Shown here one piece after another: positions 26,595 through 33,997 of a DNA stretch of 64,000 nt. The position numbers were made by a program, and so were the translations under genes. Source of the stretch: 2-02-FULL-45-10 sp046590235 (lineage in GTDB: Bacteria > Patescibacteriota > Patescibacteriia > Magasanikbacterales > GWA2-37-8); contig JBKJTY010000035.1 of the NCBI GenBank assembly GCA_046590235.1, positions 1 to 64,000 of the forward strand, read 5' to 3'. The notes beneath the pieces are model-generated. The model was not told the DNA's origin, made no database searches, and saw only the letters and a list, made by a program, of their open reading frames with translations. Numbering within the stretch: position 1 is the first letter of the stretch; each line of letters opens with the position of its first letter.

Positions 26595-27839
26595 TTAAAG
26601 AGTTGGGTAAAGAGGAAATTTCTTTGTTAACTCCTTAACAGAATTACGGATGTCGAGAAGTTTTGCTTCGTCTTTTGAATTCATAATAGTTTCATCAATC
26701 CAAGCTGCAACTAATTCCATCTCAGCTTCCTTCATGCCACGCGTAGTAAGTGCTGGAGTACCCAAGCGAATACCTGAAGGATCCATTGGAGAACGAGGAT
26801 CATCTGGAATCATATTCTTATTAACCGTAATGCCAGCCTTATCAAGTGCAACCTGCGCTTCTTTTCCAGAAAGACCTTTTTTTGTTACATCAATTAAGAG
26901 AAGGTGGTTATCAGTGCCACCATGGCAAAGCGCATAACCTTTAGCGCGAAATACATTTTCTAAAACCTTCGCATTTTTCTTAATTTGCAAAGCGTATTCT
27001 TTAAACGCTGGCTCAAGGGCTTCCTTGAAGGATACAGCTTTAGCCGCAATATTGTTTTCGTGTGGACCACCCTGAAGGCCTGGGAAAACAGACTTATCAA
27101 TCGCTGCTGCATGAATTTTTTTGCACATAATCATGCCACCTCGAGGCCCACGAAGGGTTTTGTGGGTGGTTGTAGTGACAACATCAAAGAGGGGAACCGG
27201 ATTGTTCATTTGTCCACCGGCAATGAGGCCGGCAATGTGGGCGATGTCAGCCATAGTGAGCGCGCCAACTTCGTCAGCAATCTTTTTAATCGCTTCGTAT
27301 TCAATTTCGCGAGAATAAGCAGAGTAACCAACTAAGATCATTTTTGGTTTGTGCTCGAGTGCCATTGCGCGAAGGTTGTCGAGGTCAATCTTGCCTTCAG
27401 CGTTTGTCTTATAACGGATAAAGTTAAAAATCTTGGCCATCGCTGTGACCGGGTGGCCGTGGGTCAAATGTCCGCCGTGGGACAAGTCCATACCAAGCAC
27501 AGTGTCGCCCGGCTTCAAAAGTGCAAAGTAAACAGCAATATTAGCAGGAGCGCCCGAGAGAGGTTGCACATTCACGTGTTCAGCACCAAAAAGTTCCTTC
27601 GCACGATCAATTGCGAGCTGTTCCACTTGGTCAATATATTCGCAACCACCATAATACCGTTTGCCAACGTAACCTTCAGAATACTTGTTAGTCAAAACAG
27701 AACCAAGTGCTTCAAGAACAGCAGGGGAGACAAAGTTCTCTGATGGAATCATCTCCAAACCTTCTTCCTGGCGCTCCTGTTCGAGTTTAATACTTTTTAA
27801 AACGTCTGGGTCAAATTCTTTTAATGTTTGGGTGTGCAT
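26595..27839 (-). CDS. glyA: Serine hydroxymethyltransferase
   Basis: A 414-residue PLP enzyme interconverting serine and glycine with tetrahydrofolate. It shows EMIPSENFVSPAVLEALGS at the N-terminus, YYGGCEYID, HGGHLTHG, and the PLP lysine in TTTTHKTLRGPRGG (about residue 226). Length is typical. Convergent with pyk; its 5' end faces the elp3 terminator. The minus-strand leader contains TATGAT and a GGAGG-like stretch well upstream of the start. Confidence 0.96.
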   Translation of the reverse strand: MHTQTLKEFDPDVLKSIKLEQERQEEGLEMIPSENFVSPAVLEALGSVLTNKYSEGYVGKRYYGGCEYIDQVEQLAIDRAKELFGAEHVNVQPLSGAPANIAVYFALLKPGDTVLGMDLSHGGHLTHGHPVTAMAKIFNFIRYKTNAEGKIDLDNLRAMALEHKPKMILVGYSAYSREIEYEAIKKIADEVGALTMADIAHIAGLIAGGQMNNPVPLFDVVTTTTHKTLRGPRGGMIMCKKIHAAAIDKSVFPGLQGGPHENNIAAKAVSFKEALEPAFKEYALQIKKNAKVLENVFRAKGYALCHGGTDNHLLLIDVTKKGLSGKEAQVALDKAGITVNKNMIPDDPRSPMDPSGIRLGTPALTTRGMKEAEMELVAAWIDETIMNSKDEAKLLDIRNSVKELTKKFPLYPTL

Positions 27840-27949
27840 AAAAAATAACCACTGAATAAAGCCTCCACAGATAGTGCGAATTAAATCATACCGATGTACC
27901 TTTAGAATGGGATTATAGTAACACTAACTTTGGTGGGATGCAAGGATAT

Positions 27950-27977
27950 AAAAAAGTAGCTGGAAAGCTACTTTTTT
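27950..27977 (-). terminator. Terminator overlapping the elp3 stop codon
   Basis: AAAAAAGTAGCT (27950-27961) pairs with AGCTACTTTTTT (27966-27977). The TAG stop of elp3 lies inside the stem. It can act on either strand and separates elp3 from glyA. Confidence 0.85.
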
Positions 27978-29623
27978 AATGTTTTAACCATATAAGTCTT
28001 CTCGAGTTTGTAGCCCCATTTGCGGTAATAACCACGAACGCCCACACCCGATATAACTGCCAGTTTATCAACTTTACTTTTCTTAACAATTTTTTCCGCC
28101 TGCAACACCAACTTTCTTCCTAAACCTTTATGCTGTGTAGATTCTTTCTGCTGCTTGCCGATACGCACTAGCTGGCCATAAGTATGAAGCTCGCGAATAT
28201 ACGCGCCATATGAGTTTAACTTTTTATTAGGATGGATAACTGGAACGGTAACTACACGCAAGCGACAGAAAGCAAACACTACTTGGCGCTTCTTATCTTC
28301 GTAGCTAATAAAATATTCAATACCACCACGAGTTTCGTATTCATCAATAAACAAAACCGGTTCGAGTTGTTTTGCTGTCCAACCGTCAGTATTCACGTGT
28401 CCGATTTCACGACAGCGCAAACATTTGCACGTAGTACCATCTTTCTTCATTTCCATTTCAATTACTTGGCGAAGGTTGGTGACCTTGTTACCTTCTTCAA
28501 TGTATTGGCCTGGAATATCACGGATCAAGCGTGAGACACGGGAATAGCGAGGGAGGTGGCTTTTAAATGTTTTGATAATATCGATCAAGTCACGAGTTGG
28601 ATATGCTTTGTATTTACCCTGCATAAACAAGTCGTACAATTCAGAACCCTTCACGACCGTGCAGGGGTAAATCTTAATCATATCTGGTTTAAATCCTGGA
28701 TCAGTAAAAATACTTTCCATCATCTCTAAGTCCATTTGCGGAGTAGCACCAGGTAATTGTGGCATCAAATGGAAGTCCACCTTATAGCCATAGTTACGGA
28801 GCAATTCAGTTGCTTCACGAGAACGCTCAGTTGTATGTCCGCGCTTGGTCAATGCTAAAACACGGTCGTCTGTATGCTGGATACCAAGTTCAAGGCGAGT
28901 ACAGCCTTGTTCGCGCATCTGCCAAATAGTATGTTTGTTAATACAATCCGGGCGAGTTTCCAAGGTCAGGCCAATAATACGGTGTTTCGCACCTTCATTA
29001 AGTCTCTGTTGTTTATATAATTCAGCTTTTAATTTTTCGAGCGAAGATGTTTCAGTCAGTTTAGTAAATTTCGGATTCTTTTTTCCGTAGGTATTGCACG
29101 CTTCAAATGATCGGAGGATAAACCAATATTGGTAGGCGAGGGGATAGGAGTTCCAGGTACCGCCTTTAACAATGAATTCAATTTTATCAGTCGGATGTCC
29201 GTTATTTTCGAGCGCTTCAATACGACGGGCCATTTGCTCAAAGGGATCAAAATGTAACATGAGCGCGCGCATCGCGGCAGGCTCTTCAGACAAATAACTT
29301 TTCGGCATACGTTCGTCCAATGGGCAATAGGTACATTCGCCAGGACATGGATATGGTTTAACTAAAGAAGTAACAATCGTAACACCAGATAATGTTCGGA
29401 CGGCACGGCGCATTAACATTTTTTCAAGCGCCTTATTTTGAGTAATTCTTTTCTTCTTCAGCAAGGTATGGTAAACTCTCAAAAGTTCAGTTTTGGTCGG
29501 GAAACTCTTCTCACTTTTTATACCAGTCACCGTATCGCGTTTCAGGGTATTAAAAGCAGCCTCGTCTTTCGGGAGTTTAATAGCCGCAGCAAGAATAATT
29601 TTTTCAGCATTATGGTTAAGCAT
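27968..29623 (-). CDS. elp3: Elp3-type tRNA U34 carboxymethyl radical-SAM/acetyltransferase
   Basis: A 551-residue stand-alone Elp3. The radical SAM domain has the cluster motif CPGECTYC at about residue 95, and the C-terminal GNAT domain has the acetyl-CoA-binding HKGLGRKLVLQAE near residue 505. Known Elp3 enzymes use acetyl-CoA and SAM chemistry to make 5-carboxymethyluridine at tRNA position 34. Its ATG (29621-29623) lies within the first codons of the divergent Trm9-like methyltransferase, so the two 5' ends overlap by 12 bases. That neighbour would methylate the product of this enzyme. Confidence 0.93.
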   Translation of the reverse strand: MLNHNAEKIILAAAIKLPKDEAAFNTLKRDTVTGIKSEKSFPTKTELLRVYHTLLKKKRITQNKALEKMLMRRAVRTLSGVTIVTSLVKPYPCPGECTYCPLDERMPKSYLSEEPAAMRALMLHFDPFEQMARRIEALENNGHPTDKIEFIVKGGTWNSYPLAYQYWFILRSFEACNTYGKKNPKFTKLTETSSLEKLKAELYKQQRLNEGAKHRIIGLTLETRPDCINKHTIWQMREQGCTRLELGIQHTDDRVLALTKRGHTTERSREATELLRNYGYKVDFHLMPQLPGATPQMDLEMMESIFTDPGFKPDMIKIYPCTVVKGSELYDLFMQGKYKAYPTRDLIDIIKTFKSHLPRYSRVSRLIRDIPGQYIEEGNKVTNLRQVIEMEMKKDGTTCKCLRCREIGHVNTDGWTAKQLEPVLFIDEYETRGGIEYFISYEDKKRQVVFAFCRLRVVTVPVIHPNKKLNSYGAYIRELHTYGQLVRIGKQQKESTQHKGLGRKLVLQAEKIVKKSKVDKLAVISGVGVRGYYRKWGYKLEKTYMVKTLKK

Positions 29624-30319
29624 AAAGGCCTCGACATTATACAGAAAACACGGGATGACTACAACACGATTGCCGAGTCATTTTCCGATACCCGCCAACA
29701 TGCGGGTGAACTGGTGCAGTTTAGACCATTTTTGGCTGAAGGTCAATACATCCTGGATTGGGGCTGTGGCAATGGCCGGCTATTGTACTTATTAAAAGAT
29801 TTCGATATTCACTACTTCGGCGTTGACCAAAGCCAAGGACTTTTGAAGCAGGCTAAGAAAAACCCGCTTGTGGAGTTCCAAGATGCTAAGTTTTTTTGCA
29901 CTGCGCACAAAGATAAAAAGTTTGATAACGATTACTTCGACCTCGTTTTCATGATCGCATCATTCCATCATTTACCTGATGAAAAAACTCGCCTCGCACA
30001 GCTCAAAAAGACTTTTAAAGAAATGAAGTCCGGCGCACGAATTATTATGGTTAATTGGAACCTAGAAAGCGACTGGGCTAAAGCAAAATTTAAAAAAGAT
30101 TGGGAAAAAATTGATGAAAATGATTTCTTAATCCCATGGAAAAGTAAGGATGGCGCAATCATCGTTCAGCGCTATTATCACCACTTTGAAAAACAAGAAA
30201 TCGAAGATTTAGTAACAAAAATCGGTTTCACTATTGAGAAACTGGCATTTGCTACAAATGGAGAGTGGAGTGATAAGAAAGCCGGTAAAAACCTCGTTTT
30301 AATCGCTAAAAAGCCCTAG
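29612..30319 (+). CDS. Trm9/ALKBH8-like tRNA wobble-uridine carboxymethyl methyltransferase
   Basis: A 235-residue class I SAM methyltransferase. The N-terminal DDYNTIAESFSDTRQ matches the signature that opens Trm9 and the ALKBH8 methyltransferase domain (YNxIAxxFSxTR). The SAM motif is ILDWGCGNGRLL, then VDQSQGLL and FHHL, and the methyltransferase fold ends in a longer C-terminal part. In eukaryotes this family esterifies cm5U34, made by Elp3, to mcm5U34. Divergent, overlapping placement with elp3 supports the same role here. The start is the ATG at 29612; the frame is open upstream within elp3. Family by motif and context; activity is inference. Confidence 0.75.
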   Translation: MVKHKGLDIIQKTRDDYNTIAESFSDTRQHAGELVQFRPFLAEGQYILDWGCGNGRLLYLLKDFDIHYFGVDQSQGLLKQAKKNPLVEFQDAKFFCTAHKDKKFDNDYFDLVFMIASFHHLPDEKTRLAQLKKTFKEMKSGARIIMVNWNLESDWAKAKFKKDWEKIDENDFLIPWKSKDGAIIVQRYYHHFEKQEIEDLVTKIGFTIEKLAFATNGEWSDKKAGKNLVLIAKKP

Positions 30320-30345
30320 TATAGCGACTGCTGTGGATAATTGCA

Positions 30346-30374
30346 TTGACCTTAGGCAAAAATAGGACTATACT
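30346..30374 (+). promoter_or_regulatory. Promoter of the 35-residue peptide unit
   Basis: TTGACC (30346-30351), a 17-base spacer and TATACT (30369-30374). Predicted start about 30381, 8 bases before the ATG at 30389. Confidence 0.85.
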
Positions 30375-30388
30375 CGTTCAATAGTTAT

Positions 30389-30496
30389 ATGAATCATATT
30401 CAATCCTACAATTTGTGCGCAATGAAGAAGTTGGTTATTACCACCTCTATTGTCGTGCGTTTTGATAGCCAGGGTGAATATGGTCTTCGTGCATAA
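30389..30496 (+). CDS. 35-residue peptide, possible leader peptide
   Basis: A short ORF between a near-consensus promoter and a strong terminator. The peptide starts MNHIQSYNL, has a second Met at position 12, an aliphatic/threonine-rich core (KKLVITTSIVV, residues 13-23) and a polar tail ending YGLRA. No Shine-Dalgarno; the leader is only about 8 bases. Two readings fit: a free small protein, or a leader peptide whose translation controls the terminator at 30522, which stands before three GC-rich ORFs lacking an obvious promoter. Coding status is unproven. Confidence 0.5.
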   Translation: MNHIQSYNLCAMKKLVITTSIVVRFDSQGEYGLRA

Positions 30497-30521
30497 ACAA
30501 GTGCATCAATCCATCCTTTCA

Positions 30522-30550
30522 CCCTGAACTACCAAGTTCGGGGCTTTTTT
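30522..30550 (+). terminator. Terminator (or attenuator) after the peptide ORF
   Basis: CCCTGAACT (30522-30530) pairs with AGTTCGGGG (30535-30543) around ACCA, followed by CTTTTTT. No strong promoter is visible between it and the ORF at 30658. Confidence 0.85.
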
Positions 30551-30657
30551 ATGAGAGGGGTGTAACGTCGTTTGGAGCAGCCAGTTTTAAGAGAGATTGG
30601 CTGATCCAAAGGATCCAGTTCGCTATATCGGCGACTGTCACACGGCAGGAGTCTCAG

Positions 30658-30954
30658 ATGAACATCGATCGGCACATGGAAGGCATTCGCACTAGGAGCG
30701 ACATCGAGAAGGAGCGCAAGCAGAAGGAGCGCGAGAAGCTCGAGGACAGCGTCAAGCTGTCGATGTGGATCGGGAACAACCAGAAGGCCAGGGGAGTTTT
30801 GCAGCTCCCGTCGGACATCAACGTCCTTCCGGGCTGCGGCTGCGAGAAGAAGGACCAGATCGGCAAGAAGGGGTTCTCGATGACTCGCCTCAACGTGAGC
30901 CTGCCCTGGGAACACTACCGGTGCCCGAAGAAGGCTAAGAAGGGTAACGCCTAG
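30658..30954 (+). CDS. GC-rich accessory ORF, charged 98-residue protein
   Basis: The start ATG at 30658 has AGGAG at 30647-30651. The N-terminal half is very rich in Lys/Glu/Arg (RSDIEKERKQKEREKLED), likely a helix or coiled coil. The second half carries three cysteines (GCGCEKK near residue 61, YRCPKK near 90), possibly a metal knuckle. Codons are G/C-ending and unlike the AT-rich neighbours, suggesting transfer. It is followed by a long hairpin and the hammerhead ribozyme. No family recognised. Confidence 0.65.
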   Translation: MNIDRHMEGIRTRSDIEKERKQKEREKLEDSVKLSMWIGNNQKARGVLQLPSDINVLPGCGCEKKDQIGKKGFSMTRLNVSLPWEHYRCPKKAKKGNA

Positions 30955-30974
30955 TTTCCGAAGCTGCTGCCGTG

Positions 30975-31032
30975 CGGAGGGAGGCGGTCCATATATTTCG
31001 ACGAACAGTCGAATACATGGCCGCCCCCTCCG
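30975..31032 (+). other. Long imperfect hairpin just upstream of the ribozyme
   Basis: CGGAGGG...CCATA on the left pairs with ATGG...CCCTCCG on the right, with inner TTCGAC/GTCGAA and a GAACA loop; about 25 pairs with small bulges. There is no T-tract. After ribozyme cleavage at 31043 it would sit at the 3' end of the upstream RNA and could protect it. Confidence 0.75.
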
Positions 31033-31036
31033 AGCC

Positions 31037-31100
31037 TCTATTCTTTCCTTAGTAAGGAAACTGATGAGTCCCTGATAGTTATGAAGAGGACGAAAATAGA
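31037..31100 (+). ncRNA. Hammerhead ribozyme, type III
   Basis: All core elements are present in order. Stem III is TCTATT (31037-31042) with AATAGA (31095-31100). The cleavage-site C is at 31043. Stem I is TTTCC (31044-31048) with GGAAA (31056-31060) around a 7-base loop that can pair further. CTGATGA is at 31061-31067. Stem II is GTCC (31068-31071) with GGAC (31088-31091) around a 16-base loop, and GAA is at 31092-31094. The open ends in stem III make it type III. It lies between two accessory ORFs and would cut their transcript after 31043. Confidence 0.88.
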
Positions 31101-31106
31101 AGTGTA

Positions 31107-31156
31107 ATCATATAGATCAGTGAGTTGTTGTATGACGATTGACTGATCTACATGAT
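31107..31156 (+). other. Stable hairpin after the ribozyme
   Basis: AATCAT plus TAGATCAGT (31107-31121) pairs with ACTGATCTA plus ATGATT (31142-31156), interrupted by one A-C mismatch. The loop is 20 bases. It would form a 5' structure on the downstream cleavage product ahead of the ORF at 31199. Confidence 0.75.
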
Positions 31157-31198
31157 TTTGCACTTTCACCGGCCACACGGCCGCATTGGAGGCAGCAC

Positions 31199-31378
31199 AT
31201 GTGTGAGGCAAAGGATGGTTCGTTTAGTGGCGTTTCCACACAGAGCGATCTTTCGCCTGAAGACCAGGCTGAACTCGCTAAGCTCGTTACGCCAACATCG
31301 GTCACACCGGTCAAGCCGCGCGAGCTCATCGATGCGCGCAAGCAGTGCTCGGAGCGCACGAAGCCGCCGATCTGGTAG
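31199..31378 (+). CDS. GC-rich accessory ORF, 59-residue protein
   Basis: The ATG at 31199 is preceded by GGAGG (31188-31192). The frame is open upstream to 31139, but that start lies within the hairpin stem region and lacks a binding site. The protein begins MCEAKDGSFSG, has an acidic helix-like SPEDQAELAKL, a Thr/Pro/Val segment and ends in TKPPIW. No family recognised. GC-rich codons match the ORFs on either side, so the three are probably one transferred set. Confidence 0.55.
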   Translation: MCEAKDGSFSGVSTQSDLSPEDQAELAKLVTPTSVTPVKPRELIDARKQCSERTKPPIW

Positions 31379-31392
31379 TTCTTTTTTCCTCC

Positions 31393-31424
31393 CGGTCGGC
31401 CAGGTATGTGTACCTGGCCGACCG
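31393..31424 (+). other. Perfect 14-bp GC-rich hairpin
   Basis: CGGTCGGCCAGGTA (31393-31406) and its exact complement (31411-31424) with loop TGTG, 15 bases after the preceding stop codon. A T-run lies before rather than after it, so it is not a standard plus-strand terminator; an RNA-protecting 3' structure is possible. Confidence 0.8.
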
Positions 31425-31525
31425 CGGAGTTCAATCTGAACGATAAGCTATTTTTAAAAAATGGTTTACCGGTCCGATTGACCTACGACTACCATACCGG
31501 TGGTCTAAACAAAGGAGTAGTTCGC

Positions 31526-31915
31526 ATGAGCCGGCCGTTCAAGGTCTTTGGTGCGCTGAGCAGTGAAGGCCTCAAGTTTCTCGAGGAGTTCTTCGAGGGA
31601 GGAAAGGAGGAGTTCGAGCAGTCGCTGGCGTTGGTCCTCGACAAGGGCCATCTCAACCTGAAGAAGGGTGTGCGGATCGAGATCCAGATCCCGCTGATCG
31701 TCTTCACTTTGAAGGCGAGCGCGCAGACGAAGCTCGAGGGCATGTCGCTCGTGAGCGACTCGCTCGTCGAGGTCGCAAAGACCGAAAAGGGGAAGGAAAA
31801 GTTTTTCGTCTTCGAGCGCTTTAAGCTCGTTGAGAAGTACCCCGCCGCCAAGACGCCCCAGCTCGCGATCGTTCCGACCGAGGCGGAAGCTGGCGTCGCC
31901 GAAACGGCCGCCTAA
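31526..31915 (+). CDS. GC-rich accessory ORF, 129-residue protein
   Basis: The ATG at 31526 follows AAAGGAG at 31511-31517; the open frame extends to 31406, but that start is inside a hairpin. The protein alternates amphipathic helix (EGLKFLEEFFEGGKEEFEQSLALVL) and beta-like segments (GVRIEIQIPLIVFTLKASA), with an Ala/Glu-rich C-terminus. Neither a signal peptide nor membrane segments are visible. No family recognised. Strong GC and codon contrast with the flanking genes. It ends in a 12-bp stem terminator. Confidence 0.7.
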   Translation: MSRPFKVFGALSSEGLKFLEEFFEGGKEEFEQSLALVLDKGHLNLKKGVRIEIQIPLIVFTLKASAQTKLEGMSLVSDSLVEVAKTEKGKEKFFVFERFKLVEKYPAAKTPQLAIVPTEAEAGVAETAA

Positions 31916-31934
31916 CGGTGGTCACAACACAATA

Positions 31935-31968
31935 GGGGATGGTAGCAGCTACGCTGGCTACCATCCCC
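31935..31968 (+). terminator. Strong hairpin ending the GC-rich accessory island
   Basis: GGGGATGGTAGC (31935-31946) pairs with GCTACCATCCCC (31957-31968). The following sequence is T-rich (TTATTCTTATTTTG) rather than a pure T-run. Confidence 0.7.
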
Positions 31969-32024
31969 GAACCTTATTCTTATTTTGTTAACGTCCATCA
32001 CGGCCGTTTTTTTATTTTTTATGG

Positions 32025-32030
32025 TATAAT
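32025..32030 (+). promoter_or_regulatory. -10 box giving a leaderless mRNA
   Basis: TATAAT, six bases, then the ATG at 32037. The expected start site coincides with the start codon. No good -35 is visible. Confidence 0.7.
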
Positions 32031-32036
32031 AAAGCC

Positions 32037-32945
32037 ATGACACTTTCCATCATCCTAGCCGCCATCGGTTTTTCCCTCCTAGCGATCGTCACCATCCTCG
32101 ATAAGTTTATTGTCTCCAACGAAAAAGTTTCACCGTTGGTCTTTGTTTTTTATTCTACTATAATTGCACTACCACTCGTTCTTATTACACCGTTCGCAGA
32201 ACCGCTCGCCACTACGCGTCTCTGGATTTTTGCCGGTGTCAGTGGTACGAGTTACGCAATAGCGCTTTATACATTGTATAAAGGTTTTCAAGCTAGCGAA
32301 GTAAGTCATGTCGGGCCGCTAGTCGGTGCGATGGTACCAATTTTTACAATTCTTCTCAGCACATTTTTTGCTCCTGAAATATTTTCACAAAATCAAATGT
32401 TTGGGATCGGCTTACTCGTATTTGGTTCTCTGATTATTTCAATTGAGAATGATAAACATTTTTTTGGTTGGCATGAAAGCATGTTGTGGGGAGTGGTAGC
32501 AGCATTTTTCTTTGCACTTTTTTATACGACGGCAAAACCAGTCTACGATGGTGCAGGTTTTTATCCGGGTTTTGTTTGGGTTTGGTTGCCAATGGGGCTG
32601 TGGGGAATCGCGCTACTCGTATTTTCTAAAGCAGTTCGCAAGCATGTTTTTACAAAACGAAAAAAACAAGCAGCTACAAATCATAAAGACACACTTATTA
32701 TTATTTCCAATAAAGTTGCGGCCTTCGCGGCTGTCGGTCTGACACAATACGCTGTCTCGATTGGGAGTGTAACGATCGTGAATGCGCTCACCGGTTTACA
32801 ATATGCAGTACTTGTAACATTAGTTGGTGTCTTATCTCATTTTAAACCAAAATTATTTAAAGAAGAGTATACACATGGTGAGGTGTTGCAAGAAACACTT
32901 GCGGTACTACTTATAATCGCTGGTTTAGCTTTGTTATTGGTTTAG
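32037..32945 (+). CDS. EamA/DMT-family membrane transporter
   Basis: A 302-residue protein with about ten hydrophobic helices in two homologous halves, as in the EamA drug/metabolite transporter superfamily. The first half has the typical YTLYKGFQASEVSHVGPLVGAMVPIFT helix; the second ends in GLALLLV. A basic loop (RKHVFTKRKKQAA) links the halves. Substrate unknown. The promoter places the mRNA start at the ATG. It is coupled to the glycoside hydrolase one base downstream. Confidence 0.85.
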   Translation: MTLSIILAAIGFSLLAIVTILDKFIVSNEKVSPLVFVFYSTIIALPLVLITPFAEPLATTRLWIFAGVSGTSYAIALYTLYKGFQASEVSHVGPLVGAMVPIFTILLSTFFAPEIFSQNQMFGIGLLVFGSLIISIENDKHFFGWHESMLWGVVAAFFFALFYTTAKPVYDGAGFYPGFVWVWLPMGLWGIALLVFSKAVRKHVFTKRKKQAATNHKDTLIIISNKVAAFAAVGLTQYAVSIGSVTIVNALTGLQYAVLVTLVGVLSHFKPKLFKEEYTHGEVLQETLAVLLIIAGLALLLV

Positions 32946-32946
32946 T

Positions 32947-33930
32947 ATGAAGAAAAAATTACTTGTCGTAGGAATTATTTTAACTGCATTGCTCGCCGGG
33001 TATATAAGCCTATTTTTTATCGACACATCAAGTCAGGATATTCGCTATGGTATTAGTTTTGATCCAGATTACGCACGATATATTAATAAAGATGCAGGTA
33101 AGGCGTATATGACCACACTAAATGATTGGCATTTTAAATTAATCCGTTTACCGGTGCACTGGGATGTTATTGAAAAAAAACAAGGTACATTTGATTTCAG
33201 CGACATCGATTGGTATGTTGATCGAGCAAAAGATAGTGGGGCAAAAGTGATTTTGTCTATCGGTCAAAAAACACCACGCTGGCCAGAGTGTCATATTCCA
33301 ACGTGGACTAAAGAATTGGACCAGGCAGAATATATCGCTGCGGTTAAAAGCTATTTAGAGGCCGCTGTTGTGCATTACCGTGGTAATCCGGCATTAGAAA
33401 TGTGGCAAGTTGAAAACGAACCTTTTTTACATTTTGGTAACTGTCCAACAGTTACAACTGGCGATTTACATTCCGAAATTACACTCGTAAAAAAACTTGA
33501 CCCAAACCATCCTACGCTTGTAGGGGACAGCGGTGAACTAAGTAGCTGGCTGGTAACCGGTACTGCGGGAGATTATTTTGGTACAACTGTATACCGCTTG
33601 GTTTACAATAAATACTTTGGCTACCTTAATTATGATTTCCTTCCTGCCGCATTCTACCGTTTAAAGCTATGGTTAGTAGGTAGAGAACCATCAAAAGCCT
33701 TCTTGTTGGAGTTGCAAGCGGAACCTTGGCTCACTGAAAAGCCCTTTAAAGAAGTTGCGCTTGAGGAGCAATATCAATCAATGAATTTGAATCGTTTAGA
33801 AAACAACATTTCCTACGCGCAACAGATTGGTTTAAGCCGGGTATATCTCTGGGGTGCGGAGTGGTGGTATTGGCTTTTGGAACAAGGTATTCATGATATT
33901 CCGGATTATGTAAAAACTCTCCCCAAGTAA
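32947..33930 (+). CDS. Secreted clan GH-A glycoside hydrolase
   Basis: A 327-residue (beta/alpha)8-barrel hydrolase. An N-terminal signal/anchor helix (VVGIILTALLAGYISLFFI) precedes GISFDPDYARYI. The acid/base glutamate is probably in WQVENEPF (about residue 157) and the nucleophile in FLLELQAEPW (about residue 257), spacing and motifs of clan A families such as GH5. The exact family and sugar are not clear. It starts one base after the transporter stop, so hydrolysis and transport may be linked. Another possible role is envelope glycan trimming. Confidence 0.82.
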   Translation: MKKKLLVVGIILTALLAGYISLFFIDTSSQDIRYGISFDPDYARYINKDAGKAYMTTLNDWHFKLIRLPVHWDVIEKKQGTFDFSDIDWYVDRAKDSGAKVILSIGQKTPRWPECHIPTWTKELDQAEYIAAVKSYLEAAVVHYRGNPALEMWQVENEPFLHFGNCPTVTTGDLHSEITLVKKLDPNHPTLVGDSGELSSWLVTGTAGDYFGTTVYRLVYNKYFGYLNYDFLPAAFYRLKLWLVGREPSKAFLLELQAEPWLTEKPFKEVALEEQYQSMNLNRLENNISYAQQIGLSRVYLWGAEWWYWLLEQGIHDIPDYVKTLPK

Positions 33931-33931
33931 C

Positions 33932-33951
33932 CCTGCCTGCCGGCAGGCAGG
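33932..33951. repeat. 20-bp perfect palindrome, second copy
   Basis: Identical to 26495-26514. It lies between the hydrolase stop and the tRNA promoter and could serve as a hairpin terminator-like 3' end. Confidence 0.9.
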
Positions 33952-33953
33952 CG

Positions 33954-33982
33954 TTGACTTCTTTAAGTATTTAAGCTATACT
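33954..33982 (+). promoter_or_regulatory. Promoter of tRNA-Val (TAC)
   Basis: TTGACT (33954-33959), 17 bases, TATACT (33977-33982). Confidence 0.85.
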
Positions 33983-33997
33983 GAAGAAGCTTTAAAA

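Noticed and set aside
31393..31424. Reading the perfect hairpin as a rho-independent terminator
   Set aside because: The T-run precedes rather than follows the stem on the plus strand, and no minus-strand gene ends here.
31431..31525. Possible second self-cleaving ribozyme before the 31526 ORF
   Set aside because: ACCGGT repeats and GTTTA/TAAAC arms can pair, but no conserved core of hammerhead, twister or pistol type was seen.
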